NCBI RefSeq assembly: GCF_950295315.1
Contig: NC_080179.1
Location: forward strand, 72,228,615-72,292,614
Length of the DNA stretch: 64,000 nt
Direction of reading: 5' to 3'
Source: Erinaceus europaeus
Taxonomy: Eukaryota > Chordata > Mammalia > Eulipotyphla > Erinaceidae
The translations under genes and the position numbers were made by a program. Shown one piece after another: positions 22,255-33,205 of this stretch; position 1 is the stretch's first letter, and each line of letters begins with the position of its first letter. The notes below the pieces were generated by a model. It did not search any database and had not been told where the DNA came from. It saw nothing but the letters and a program-made list of their open reading frames with translations.

Positions 22255-22736
22255 GAATGGGTTACTATGTTCTTCGTTCTGAAAGACTGAAGGCATTGGT
22301 TTGCAAAGCACTATGGTACTAGACTAGATGCTATTTTGTTCACTGATTTTTATATTAAGCATATGTGTCTTATTGCCCATCAAACTGTGAATCCAAATCA
22401 GGGATTAGCTTACCTCTTTGGATTTTCTGCTGCTTTGACATAATGCTCAGTGAACAGATAACTGCTTCTCAGTAAGTAATTATGATCTGAGTTGAACAGA
22501 AAAGGTTAACACAAAGTGCGGGCCAAGCTGACAGCTGAACTCACTGTTTTGGCCTCAAAAACTGTTGTGCTGACTCAAGAAGACAAAGACACCAAATGAA
22601 ATGAATAGTGTCAGGTACTGGCATTGATTCTTCCCAGATAGTTTTCTCCCTGGTGAATTACATGATCAGTAAGGAAAATATACATGGCAGTGGAAAGCAG
22701 GAAGGGGGGAAAGACACTGATAGTTCTTAAATTAAA
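22255..22736. other. No gene seen
   Basis: Nothing recognised between the two SINEs. Confidence 0.4.
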
Positions 22737-22745
22737 AATAAAAAG

Positions 22746-23036
22746 CTCAGGACTCGGGCGGTGGCGCAGCAGGTTAAGCACACATGGCGCAAAGCGCAAG
22801 GACGGGTGGAAGGATCCCTCTTCAAGCCCCCGGCTCCCCACCTGCAGGGGAATCATTTCACAGGCGGTGAAGCAGGTCTGCAGGTGTCTATCTTTCTCTC
22901 CCCCTCTCTGTCTTCCCCTCCTCTCTCCATTTCTCTCTGTCCTATCCAACAAGGACATCAGTAACAACAATAAGAACTACAACAATAAAACAACAAGGGC
23001 AACAAAAGGGAATAAGTAAATATAAAAAATAAATAT
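22746..23036 (+). mobile_element. SINE type 1
   Basis: Near-intact copy with head GGTGGCGCAGCAGGTTAAG and full CT-rich body. Direct repeat AATAAAAAG at 22737-22745 and 23037-23045. Confidence 0.92.
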
Positions 23037-23044
23037 AATAAAAA

Positions 23045-23400
23045 GTTAACATTTACGTCATATCTGTTAACATCAGCTGCATTTTCACCAGTTTTTCTCT
23101 GACATTGCTTTGATATCATCCTATAATTGAGTATAGTAATTAGAAAACAAAAAAATGGCTCAGTTTTGACTGGGGTTTAAACAAATGGGGTTTATTACAT
23201 CCCAGTTATTTAGGGACAATGAGTTCTGATTCCCACGGTCCTGTAACTTAAGTTGAATTTTTTTGTAGACACTAACTTAGACACAGGAAAATTCTTTGGC
23301 TGGCATTTGATTGCAGGTGTCTATTCTACCTTGATGAAAGCTTATCATCTCAGCCTTCAACGGCATTTTCTGTTATAGTGAAACTGACCTTGCATTTCTT
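23045..23400. other. No gene seen
   Basis: Short single-copy stretch; nothing recognised. Confidence 0.4.
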
Positions 23401-23402
23401 TA

Positions 23403-23630
23403 AAATAGGTTTTATTTTTTATTTATTGGATAGAGACAGAGAAATTGAGAGGGGAGAGGAAGATAGAGAGAGAGAGAGACAGAGAGACGCCTGTAGCCTT
23501 GCTTCACCACTCGTGAAGCTTTCCCCCTGCAGATGGGGACCAAGAGCTTGAGCCTGGGTCCTTCCGTGTGCATTGTAATGTGTGTGCCGTAATGTGTGCG
23601 CGCTTAACAAGGGGTGCTACTTCCTATTCC
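23403..23630 (-). mobile_element. SINE type 2, reverse
   Basis: TTATTTATTGGATAGAGACA at left, inverted B box GAGCCTGGGTCC near 23552, and an irregular head with duplicated GTAATGTGTG units near 23575-23600. Confidence 0.8.
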
Positions 23631-24224
23631 CTACTGACCACACAAGTCATTGTGGTCTTTGTCCTATAGGATCCTGGCTCAGTTGAATATGAGAAATACT
23701 GATGAGTGTCTCTTAAAAATGTATATCCTAACAAAGGGATTTTTCAAGTTAACCCAAATGCCAAATAATGTGATTATAGCAATAACTAACTATTGTCTTC
23801 TTAAACTCTAAGACAGCAGGAACCTCCTGCTTCCTCTATAGAGCCTATATATCCCCCAGTCCTGGACCCTCTAGGGTGGGGTTCACTTTCCTGCATGCTT
23901 CTCTCAAGTCATACCAAATGCTATTGCATCTGCTGATCCTAACCTAATCAATGCAACAAGTACCACCTCAGCATGCTTCACTTCAGACTGTGTCCAGAGA
24001 TGTCAGGCATGGAATGTCAACCCTTCACCTTCATTATTTGGGTGAGACCTTTCCTTTCATGGTATTCTCTAATTCCATTCCAGGAGGTTCACTTCCTAAC
24101 AAAGTCCCAAAACCTAGATATAGACCAGGTCCCGTAATATAGAGCATATGTTCACATGTATCCATAAATTAGCGTAAAATATATACCTGAAAGCAAAAAT
24201 ACACAATAGTCTTTAGTGAGTCAG

Positions 24225-24529
24225 TGTTGTTAAAATTCGGTGGCTCTAGCTGGCCGGGCTAGCTTCACGGGCGGGTAACAGAGACTGGGCAGGGAAGCTG
24301 TATTTCTTTATTCAGGAACAACGATTCATAAACTAACCCAAACTAATCACCAAACAGAACTCTGCTGCCTCTTTGCCCCGCGACGGTGCCAAGCACTCTC
24401 TAACCATGGAACTCTGGTACCCTCTTGGGGTTCCTTGGGGTGGGGCCAAGCGTGCCCGCGAAACTAGCAGGACTGATCCAATTTTCTTGGCAGGGGGAGA
24501 GCTAGAACAACCTAATGTAAAGCATACAA
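24225..24529 (-). repeat. 3' LTR of element A
   Basis: About 305 bp. On the minus strand it carries AATAAA (plus-strand 24307-24312), placing the poly(A) signal upstream of the terminal part. Relative to the partner LTR it lacks a 17-bp segment between two GAC copies, and its end lacks two or three bases at the junction with the polypurine tract. Confidence 0.85.
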
Positions 24530-24531
24530 TT

Positions 24532-24549
24532 CCCCCCCTTTTTTTTTTT
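24532..24549 (-). other. Polypurine tract of element A
   Basis: On the minus strand an A-run followed by a G-run directly abuts the 3' LTR, the position expected for the plus-strand primer. Confidence 0.8.
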
Positions 24550-25493
24550 AACTAAATGACTACAGTATCAGGGGTGTGGGGTGAACAGAAACCTATATCG
24601 TACAGGCATTTTTTAAAAAAAGAAACTGGCACAAACATGGAGAAACATGTAAGCAAGTAACAAGAACCAGTGTGCTGCCAAGGGAAGGCCTGAGGGTGCC
24701 ATTTCTTGCCTCTGTGGGCAAAACTTTATCAGCTTAAAAAAAAACATTTCTTGCCTCTGGGGGGGCGTACTTGACTCGACAGGCATTTGCATGGGGGTGG
24801 GGAATGGCCTAGAGTCCCAAAGGCAGCTGGCTGCAATTTACTTACTATGAAACAAAACTTGTTATTAGCATAACCACAGCACAATCTAAAATTTCTAATA
24901 GAGAAGGAATTTGAGACTTTTACATATCAACAACATCTTTTTAACCTTTTGTTACACCCATTCAAGATGGAGACACACCCTAGGTGTGTGCAGGAAAGGA
25001 AACCTCAGGCATGAGAATAATTAGCATAGCCATTGTGTAATCTACCATTTCTAATACAGAAGGTAATCAAGAGTTTTACATATCAACAAGTCTATTTAAC
25101 CTTTTGTTTAGACCAACTTAGTTAAAATATATTGATTGTTAACTAATTTTTACCTCAGACTTTAAATGTAAGTTAATTTTATCTTTATGAGAATTACGTT
25201 GAAAACTTTTTTCATTTAACTTTGACTAGTAAGAATTTAGCCTTAAAGTTACTGTTTACCAAACTTTAAACATACACATAAACATGGTCATTAATACACA
25301 AGGAGAGAAACCTTTGTTACGGAAGACATGTCATTTCAAACACGAATTTAGATATGTACTGTCTTAGTTGTTGGGGGGGGTCACCATCCGGAGGTGGCTT
25401 CCCACACAGCTCTACTTCAAGGAATTGCAGGTTGCGATCTCTGCACAAATCTCTGCGTACTCCAGCTTGTCTGCCTTCAGACTGGACCGGCAG

Positions 25494-26057
25494 CTAGAGA
25501 TCTCGTGTGCCCAATTTCGGCAGGGAGCCCGGGGGTGCGGGAGGTCTGGGATCGTTCCAGAATTCATAGCATGAGGGCGGGCAGGCCAGCCTTGTAGAAG
25601 GCGCGGGCCGAGGTGCCCAGGGGTGGTGGCCATGATAGGCTGCCGCGGCCCTGCCCCATGGCCCTGCCATGTCTGCTGCCCTGTTCACAGTGGCCAAGCA
25701 GCGTGGAGGGATCACGCGTCCAGTGCCCTGCGCCACGCGGTGGAGAGCCGGCTCCTGTGGGCTGGCCTGTGTTCTGGCATTGGGCTCCTGCGTGGTGTCA
25801 TCGGGCTCCTGTGTGCTGGCATTGGGCTCCAGCGTGTTGGCATCGGGCTCCTGTGTCCTGGCGTCCACCTCCTGCGGGCTGCAGGGCTGTGGGGCTGCGG
25901 GCGCGGTGCACGGGGTTGTCTGGGCGCAGCCGGCTGGCTGACTGTTCCACCAGGTGGAAAAGGCAGCTCCGTGCCTCGCCTCTTGCCCGCTGACTCTTCC
26001 AGACTCCTCAGGCTGTTCTGAGTTCGGCCAAGCGCGTGGAAACCACAGAGTGGTCAA
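25494..26057 (-). other. Unrecognised open frame in the GC-rich internal part of element A
   Basis: 187 codons, Pro/Ala/Gly-rich. A matching frame exists in element B, with shared blocks such as NSQPAGCAQTTP, ADMAGPWGRAAAAYHG and GSLPKLGTRDL. It contains five imperfect 7-residue units (EPNAxTQ-like; 21 bp each, about 25770-25880) that are largely missing in B. It ends at a TAG (CAG-type codon in B) directly after GTRDL. No known domain is recognised. It could be a degraded gag-region remnant or an open stretch by virtue of high GC content. Confidence 0.3.
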
Positions 26058-26197
26058 GAGATAAATGTTTCAGAAACAGCAAAACAGTCTCATGAAGAAA
26101 GAGCAGAGGCCTTTGGAGATCTCTTCACAAGCAGAAGAGAAGGCCATAGTACATAGGTAGCCAAATTGTCTTCACTTATCTGAGAGATGCGCAGGTC

Positions 26198-26215
26198 AGG
26201 TCCATGTGGGCGCCA
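26198..26215 (-). other. Primer binding site of element A
   Basis: Minus strand TGGCGCCCACATGGACCT, two bases inside the 5' LTR. The first nine bases match the 3' end of tRNA-Lys; the rest resembles the Lys1,2-type site with a one-base gap. Confidence 0.7.
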
Positions 26216-26217
26216 TT

Positions 26218-26541
26218 TGTTGTTAAAATTCGGTGGCTCTAGCTGGCCGGGCTAGCTTCATGGGCGGGTAACAGAGACGACCAGAGACATACGACTGGGC
26301 AGGGAAGCTGTATTTCTTTACTCAGGAACAACGATTCATAAACTAACCCAAACTAATCACCAAACAGAACTCTGCTGCCTCTTTGCCCTGCGATGGCACC
26401 AAGCACTCTCTAACCCTGGAACTCTGGAACCCTCTCGGGGTTCTTTGGGGCGGGGCCAAGCAGGCCTGCGAAACTAGCAGGACTGATCCAATTTTCTTGG
26501 CAGGGGGAGAGCTAGAACAACCTAATGTAAAGCATACAACA
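26218..26541 (-). repeat. 5' LTR of element A
   Basis: About 324 bp. It carries a GC box (GGGGCGGGGCC on plus near 26449) and a minus-strand AATAAA. It is closely similar to the left LTR over the shared part, differing by the 17-bp segment and scattered substitutions. Confidence 0.85.
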
Positions 26542-27261
26542 AGTCAGTATCAAGTTCATAATGAAATGGTGTCTACTTAGACTTAGATACCCTCCTCACC
26601 TACTTCCTATTACAGTTCTCTCACTCACTCCAAAGCTAACCTTATCAAAGCAGGGACTGCAAAAGCTGAATAAGGGCAAGAGACTGGCATACTTTAATGA
26701 TGACTCTTTAGTCACTATCTGGCCACCCCATCAGCTGGGGCCCTAGTTGTGGAGTCCTGAGATTCCCAAACAGACATGATGGACCTAGACCTCAAGTAAA
26801 TCCCTCTCTCCATTGTTACTGGTCATCTCTATCAGGAACAACACAATAGACCCCTTTCTGGGCCCCCATAGGACATTGCCCTCAACATGGATCAACAATG
26901 GTAGAGAATGTTCCATCATCCAAAGGGAGGATGGATAACATACTCCTCGCTATACCTGAGGAAGATGGGTCGATATTGGGACAGCCTGGAATGTTCCTAC
27001 TCATGACCACAGAATGTGAGCTCAGATCTAGAGGGATGCAGAGGTCACATAGGCTCCTAAGTTAAATATGGGCCCCAGATCAGATCACACCAAAGCCATG
27101 GGGTTTACAGTGAACAATATTTATACCCCTTTGCCTTTTAGGGAGCTACTCTCTTCCCTGATTCATCTTTCTGGTCCTTTTTCTAGCCATGCTATTATTG
27201 TCCCCAGACAATAACTTGCATCCACCGGCATATCAGATTTCAGGCACAGGGGGAAAAGAAA

Positions 27262-27358
27262 AAGGAAAAGAAGGAGGAGAAGAAGAAGAAGGAGAAGGAG
27301 AAGGAGAAGGAGAAGGAGAAGGAGAAGGAGAAGGAGAAGGAGAAGGAGAAGGAGAAGA
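27262..27358. repeat. (AAGGAG)n hexanucleotide array
   Basis: About 100 bp of pure purine inside the L1 tail. The minus strand reads as poly-Leu, an artefact. Confidence 0.95.
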
Positions 27359-27934
27359 ACTAGTATAGCCACAGGCCCTTTGGAATTTAACTAGAATATG
27401 CCTACTAGCTATCTACAAAATGGAGGACCTCCCAACTTTTCATCTGTACTGTCCCAGCCCTTAGGTCCATGGTTGGTCAACAATTTGTTTGGTTTCATAT
27501 GTTAACTCTCTTGTCAACCACCAAGTTCCAGATGTTAACATGATGCCAACTGGACTTCCCTGGACAGACAACCCCACCAATGTGTCCTGGAGCCCCACTT
27601 CCCCAGAGCCCTTTCCCACTAGGGAAAGAGAGAGACAGGCTGGGAGTATGGATCCACCTGTCAATGCCCATGTTCAGCGGGGAAGCAATTACAGAAGCCA
27701 GACCTTCCACCTTCTGAATCCCACAATGACCTTGAGTCCATACTCCCAGAGGGTTAAAGCATAGGAAAGCTATCAGGGGAGGAGATGGGATACAGAGTTC
27801 TGGTGGTGGGAATTGTGCAAAATGTGCCCCTCTTATCCTATGGTTTTGTCAATGTTTCCTTTTTTATAAATAAAAAAAATTTTAAATGCATATCCTTTAC
27901 TGTGATTCTTTCTTCAGTAGTCTGAGTTTTCCTT

Positions 27935-28820
27935 AGCATATTTTTTATTGAGGGTGTTAATGCCTTACAATGAAATCACCAATATATGCATATAATTTCT
28001 TTCTATTAGACCCCCCAGAGATTTCTCCCTATCAATCCTCCCTCTCCCTCCCCAGAGTTCATTGCTTTGGTGAACTCTGAACACCACGTTCAGTCCATGT
28101 TTCACTTTGTGCCCTCCCTCTCCAGAATTCTTTGCTTTATTGCAATATACTATGCCCAGTCCATGTTTCAGTTTGTGATCTTCCCGCCCATCCCTACTTT
28201 ATTAAGTCCCAATAACAAGTGACATTATTTGGTATTCATCCTTCTTTTTTGACTCATTTCACTCAACATGATGTTCTTGAATTTCATCCAAGAAGATGCA
28301 AAGGAGATGACCTCACTGTTTTTAGCAGCTGAGTAATATTCCATCCTGTATAATATAATACAGTTCTTTAATTTCTTTATTAGGGGATTAATGGTTTGCA
28401 ATTGACAGTAAAATGCAATAATTTGTACATGCATAGCATTTCTCAGTTTTACACACAACAATTCAACCCCCACTAGGTCTTCCTCTGTCATCATGATCCA
28501 GGACCTGAGCTCTCCCTCCCACCCTAGTACACCAACTCTAGTCCAAGTTCTGCTTTATTTTCCTTACTGTTCTTACTTTTCAACTTCTATGAGTGAGATC
28601 ATCCCATATTCATCTTTCTGTTTCTGACTTAACTATCTTAACAAAATTCCTTCAAGCTCCATCCAAGTTGTGGTGAAGAAGGTGAATTCACCATATTTAA
28701 GAGCTGAGGAGTATTCCATCATGTATGTACACCATACTTGTTTTAACCACTCATCTGATGTTGATCATCTGGGTTAATCCCAGGTTCTTGCAGTTACAAA
28801 CGGTGCTGCTTCCATAGCAT
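27935..28820 (-). mobile_element. Two adjacent L1 3' ends, reverse
   Basis: One L1 family spans about 27945-28350 (CAGTCCATGTTTCAGTTTGTG-type 3' region, then a segment coding RMEYYSAAKNSEV-like ORF2p end). A second family spans about 28351-28810 (GTTTGCAATTGACAGTAAAA, GAGTGAGATCATCCCATATTC). AGCATATTTT occurs at both outer edges (near 27937 and 28815), possibly a shared target duplication. Confidence 0.7.
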
Positions 28821-28934
28821 ATTTTAAGTGAGGCTGCAAGAAAATGTAATGTAAGATTTTTATTAAGACCTACTCTGTGTCCCACATAGAGACATCCTGT
28901 AGACTTGGACCACAATGCAAAGTAGGACTTTAGG

Positions 28935-29098
28935 ATTTAGGGCTAGATAAATGGCACACAGCCTTGTCATGTGTGTGACTGAGGTTCAAGGCTGGCCCCC
29001 ACCGCAGTGAAGGAAGCTTCATCGCTGTGGTTTATTTCACTCTTTTGCTGCTTCTTTGCTCTTTTGTCTTATCTAAAAATAATAATAATAATAAAAAG
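28935..29098 (+). mobile_element. SINE type 4
   Basis: Head GGGCTAGATAAATGGCACAC, GAGGTTCAAGGCTGGCCCCC B-box region, CAGTGAAGGAAGCTTCATCG body and an (AAT)n tail. Confidence 0.65.
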
Positions 29099-29099
29099 C

Positions 29100-29645
29100 G
29101 AAGTGTGATTTATACACAATTTATTATTGATGTTTCTCAAGCAATGTGACTTATTAGCTACTCAAGGCAGAAATGTGACTTATTATCTAACTCAACTGCT
29201 ATGTATTTTCAGTTGCATTTAACCAAAATAGTATTAATTTAATGATTTTATAAGAACTATAAAAATCTAGTTGTTGACCTCAGAAAAAATATACTTTGGG
29301 TTTAAATTATCAATTTTCTTTAACAAGCAATGCTCCTGTATTTTTCTTCACATTTTCATCTAAATAAATAGAATTTTTTTCTCACATAATATTGGACCTG
29401 TGAATAAATACTCTTCAGTAATACTTTCTATCCTATATGTGACACTACACATCAAAGGTTTGTTTGACATATTTGCCTTTGAATTTATGAATGTATTGAA
29501 AAAATTAGCCAAACTTTGAGAAGAGGACATTGAGTTACCAATAATTTTATCACCATGACCATCATCAAATAATATTAAGTGCTTTCCCCCTGGGATGAAG
29601 AAAACTAAATTGTATTAAACTGTCTCTGACTCTTTTTCAGTCAGA
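29100..29645. other. No gene seen
   Basis: AT-rich sequence; nothing recognised. Confidence 0.45.
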
Positions 29646-29659
29646 GATTATTTTTTTCC

Positions 29660-30258
29660 TGTCCTGTCATGGTTATATTGGGGCTTAGTGCCTGCATGGC
29701 AAATCTACTGCTTCCTGTAGCCATTTTTTCTTTCTTTCTTTCTTCTTCTCCTTCTTCATCTTCATCTTCATCTTCTTCTTCATTATTAATTGAGGCAGAG
29801 AAATTTTTTCCCTTTTGTTGCCCTTGTTGTCCTTTTTTATTGTTATTGTAGTTATTATTATTGTTGTTGATGTCGTCATTCTTGGATAGGACAGAGAGAA
29901 ATGGAGAGAGGAGGGGAAGACAGAGAGGGGGAGAGAAAGACAGACACCTGCAGACCTGCTTCACCACCTGTGGAGTGACTCCCCTGCAGGTGGGGAGCAG
30001 GAGGCTCGAACCGGGATCCTTACGCCACTGGTCCTTGCGCTTTGCGCCACTTGCACTTAACCTGCTGTGCTACCGCCCAACTCCTGAGGCAGAGAAATTG
30101 AGAGGGAAAGAGATAGGGAGGGAGGGAGATAAAGAGACTACTGAAGCACTGTTTTATGAAGCTTCCCCTCTACAGGCAGGGACAAGGGCTTGAACAAGGG
30201 TCAGCATGTGTGGTAACATATGCACTCTGCCAGGTGCTCTACCACTCAGCCTCCAGCC
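29660..30258 (-). mobile_element. Older SINE (type 2, reverse) split by a type 1 SINE
   Basis: The left part has the 3' module (GGCTTAGTGCCTGCATGGCA) and a TTC-rich expansion at 29728-29785. The right part (30100-30258) has GAGAGGGAAAGAGATAGGGA, an inverted B box GAACAAGGGTCA and head CTACCACTCAGCCTCC. Confidence 0.7.
29806..30084 (-). mobile_element. SINE type 1, nested
   Basis: Near-intact reverse copy ending GTGCTACCGCCCAACTCC. Exact 15-bp duplication TGAGGCAGAGAAATT (29791-29805 and 30085-30099) shows insertion into the older SINE. Confidence 0.95.
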
Positions 30259-30474
30259 AGAGAAATTTACCCGATTGCTACAGTATAGAAAGAGAAGTTG
30301 AAAGTAGGCATTATATGGGGTTGTGGGAAAAGTAGTGACACATTATTGCATAGAAAACCATAGGAAAATACAACATAACTTTTTTGACAACTCAGTAGCC
30401 TATCTGGACAGTATGCCAAGCTTCTTGCCAGGTACCAAGCCCAGTCCTTATCACATTAGAAGTACTTTACTTTT

Positions 30475-31140
30475 TTAATTTGTATTTATAAAATGGAAAT
30501 ATTGACAAGACCATAGGATAAGAGGGGTACAATTCCACACAATTCCCACCACCAGAACTCCGTATCCCATCCCCTCCCCTGATAGCTTTCCTATTATTTA
30601 TCCCTCTGGGAGTATGGACCCAGGGACATTATGGGGTGCAGAAGGTGGGAGGTCTGACTTCTGTAATTGCTTCCCTGCTGAACATGGATGTTGACAGGTG
30701 GATCCATACTCCCAGCCTGTCTCTCTCTTTCCCTAGTGGGGTGGGTCTCTGGGGAAGTGGGGCTCCAGGACTCATTTGTGGGGTTGTCTGCCCAGGGAGG
30801 TTTGATTGGCATCATGGTAGCATCTGGAACCTGGTGGCTGAAAAGAGAGTTAACTTATAAATCCAAACAAATTGTTGACTAATCATGAACCTAAAGGCTG
30901 GAATAGTGCAGATAAAGATTTGGGGTCTCCGTTTTGTAGATAGCTAGCAGGCCTATTTTAGTTATATTCTAAAGGGCCTGTGACTATGCTAGTTTTTTTT
31001 TTTTTTCCCTGAACCTGGCATCTGATATGCAGGTGGACCCAAGTTATTGTCTGGGGAGATGATGTCATGGCTGAAAAAAAGGCTAGGAACATGGATCAGG
31101 GAGTAGAGTAGCCCCCAAATATGGGAAATGTATATAAATG
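30475..31140 (-). mobile_element. L1 tail, reverse, 3' part of a probable twin-primed insertion
   Basis: Reverse tail whose 3' terminus is at the left (TTTATAAAATGGAAATATTG). It continues to consensus 'ATTTATATACATTTCCC' at 31140, where orientation switches. Internal (TTTTTTTTTTTTTT) near 31000. Confidence 0.8.
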
Positions 31141-31347
31141 CTCCGTCCTCTGAAGGGAGGCTAGACAACATACTCTATCTACCACCTGAGGAAGATGGGT
31201 TCTGAACTTGGGGCAGCTTGGAACATTCCTGCTCATGACCACAGAATGCAAGCTCAGATCTACAGGGATGCAGAGATTACATAGGTTCCTAAACTGAATA
31301 TGGGCCCCAGATCAGATCAAATTAATGGGGTTTCCAGTCAACAAATA
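31141..31347 (+). mobile_element. L1 tail, inverted 5' part of the same insertion
   Basis: Plus-orientation segment from CTCTGAAGGGAGG to AACAAATATTTATACAC. In consensus order it ends where the reverse part at 30475-31140 begins, so the two halves abut with almost no loss. Confidence 0.7.
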
Positions 31348-31394
31348 TTTATACACTGATCCTGGTCTTTTCACATGGTGATCTTGAGTAACTA

Positions 31395-31500
31395 TCAACA
31401 GATGCTAACATGACTTCCCTGGGTAGAAGACCCCACCAATGTGTCTTGAAAACCCACATCTCCAGAGCCCTGTCCAACTAGGGAAAGAGAGAGACAGTCT
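31395..31500 (+). mobile_element. Short L1 tail fragment
   Basis: Contains TGACTTCCCTGGGTAGAAGA and CTAGGGAAAGAGAGAGACAG. Both ends are truncated. Its relation to the neighbouring inverted pair is unclear. Confidence 0.6.
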
Positions 31501-31509
31501 GGGAAAACT

Positions 31510-32970
31510 CCCTGAGCAGTGAAACCCTGATTGACCACAAAACAGCGAGTGTGGGAGAAAAAGAGAGAGATTAGAGTTAAATGTCACATCTAAATCATGT
31601 GTTCTGACAAGTTCCATTACAACCAGCCTTTTACAATAATTCAAGTGTGCTGTGTGTTTTTCTGTTATACACTGTAACTGAGTTTGGGAGAAAATTTCAT
31701 TTTCTGTGCTGTAAATTTGCTGTGCAGGAAATGGGGAAGGATGTCCCTGGGCAGTGTTGAAATGCCTGCTGCTTTTCCTTCTAGAGGCTATGAGAGCTCT
31801 GGTTCCAGGTGATGGAATAGTGCAAACACAGGTGACTTCTGCTTTCTGGCAGGTCTCTGAAGCTAGCTAGATGGGATTCCTGGCACCAAATGGAAAATTC
31901 CTTTGCCTCTAGGCTAGTTTAGAAATGATACTTGCTTTCCTGTCTAGCTAGAGAAGTATATTCTCCTGCATATTAAGGAACTAGTCTTAGAAGTGGAAAA
32001 TATTTACAGACCACCCCTGCCCCCTGACAAAGCTAGCTGTGTCATGAGACCCTGGCTCTGTTTCTGACTGACATGTTTTCATGAGAATTTCATAACTTTT
32101 ATTCTCAGCTTCAGCTCCAGATGTTCTTTGAGCCCGTGCCAAGACTTTTCCTCCAGTCCTTGCTGTGACTCAAACAACAAAATGTCTGGTTTATAAATAT
32201 GTGTATTTTTCCTGAGATCAGCAAGTACTTTTGTGACCTAGCCTAAGAAGTAAATGTATGCACTTTCCATAATTTAAAAATAAAAGATTTCTGAAGTTAA
32301 GTATCAAAAATGGATCTATCCTTAATGGGTGAACAAATGCATGACTACTATCCAGCATTAACTCATTTCAAAATGGAAGCCATCTTCTCTCTTGTAGGTA
32401 TTAGAGTCCAAACAATAATGTAACTGTATCTCTAACTTCAACTTCCACTCTCATTCACACTGGATCCCACACAAAGCCACTAATTTCTGAAGCTGTCCAA
32501 TCTGAGAGTCAACTGCAGAACACACTTGGCAGTGGAGACCTGATTCTTGAATTTCAGGCAATTATATCTAATCACTTACTGGAAAGCTCAACTTGAATTC
32601 CGTACGGACATCTGAAATGTGACCTGCAAAAAACTGAAGTCATTATTTCCCTTTTCAAAAACCACTTTCTATGTTCTCTCTCTGGCTGTCACATTATACA
32701 GACCATTTATCCAAAACAGAGATCTGGGAACTGCCCTAAACTTTCTTCTTCTCTCTTATATTCAATTTCATCCACTCTGCATCCTGCCTCTCTACTGTAA
32801 CCAGCTTAGCTCAGGTCTCCAACATGTTTAAATGAGAAGTCAAGATTTTTTACATGTGTTTGTGCATACATGTACACCCTGGAATATTCTTTTCAGTGTC
32901 CTATGGTAGATTACATTATACTGAACATGTTTACATGATATTACATACTATAAAATACTGTACACCTATT
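31510..32970. other. No gene seen
   Basis: About 1.45 kb without a recognised repeat. Open frames here (such as 32619-32831) have no family signature. Confidence 0.5.
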
Positions 32971-32979
32971 AGAATATTG

Positions 32980-33158
32980 ATATGGGGGGACTGGATTGTG
33001 CACACTCAGTAGAGTAGGCATATTAGTTTGCATGAGGACCTAGGTTCAGGCCCTTAGTCACTACCTGCAGTGGGCTAGCTTCACAAGTGGTAGAGCAATT
33101 GTTTCTCTTGATTTTACTTATTTCTTTATTCTATTTCTCTCCTATAAACAAATAAAAT

Positions 33159-33205
<47 letters not shown>

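Larger units (their letters stand above)
24225..26541 (-). mobile_element. LTR element A: complete non-autonomous endogenous retrovirus-like element
   Basis: Two LTRs (24225-24529 and 26218-26541) enclose about 1.7 kb. The element is flanked by a 6-bp duplication, AGTCAG (24219-24224 and 26542-26547). A primer site and polypurine tract place transcription on the minus strand, so the 5' LTR is the right one. The LTRs run TGTTGT...CA-type inverted ends. No gag, pro, pol or env signature is readable, so the element must have moved using enzymes made elsewhere. The 6-bp duplication and tRNA-Lys-like primer site suggest a class II (betaretrovirus-like) helper, an inference from general ERV rules. 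The same family occurs at 52927-55517. Confidence 0.88.
23735..27885 (+). mobile_element. Long L1 3' tail block, copy 2 (split by LTR element A)
   Basis: The left part (23735-24224) and right part (26548-27885) are collinear with copy 1 (7680-8190 and 8200-10022). LTR element A sits between AGTCAG duplications. The right part carries a hexanucleotide expansion at 27262-27358 and ends with TATGGTTTTGTCAATGTTTC and an A-rich tail. Confidence 0.75.

Noticed and set aside
27163..27372. Poly-leucine frame suggestive of a signal peptide
   Set aside because: Antisense reading of (AAGGAG)n.
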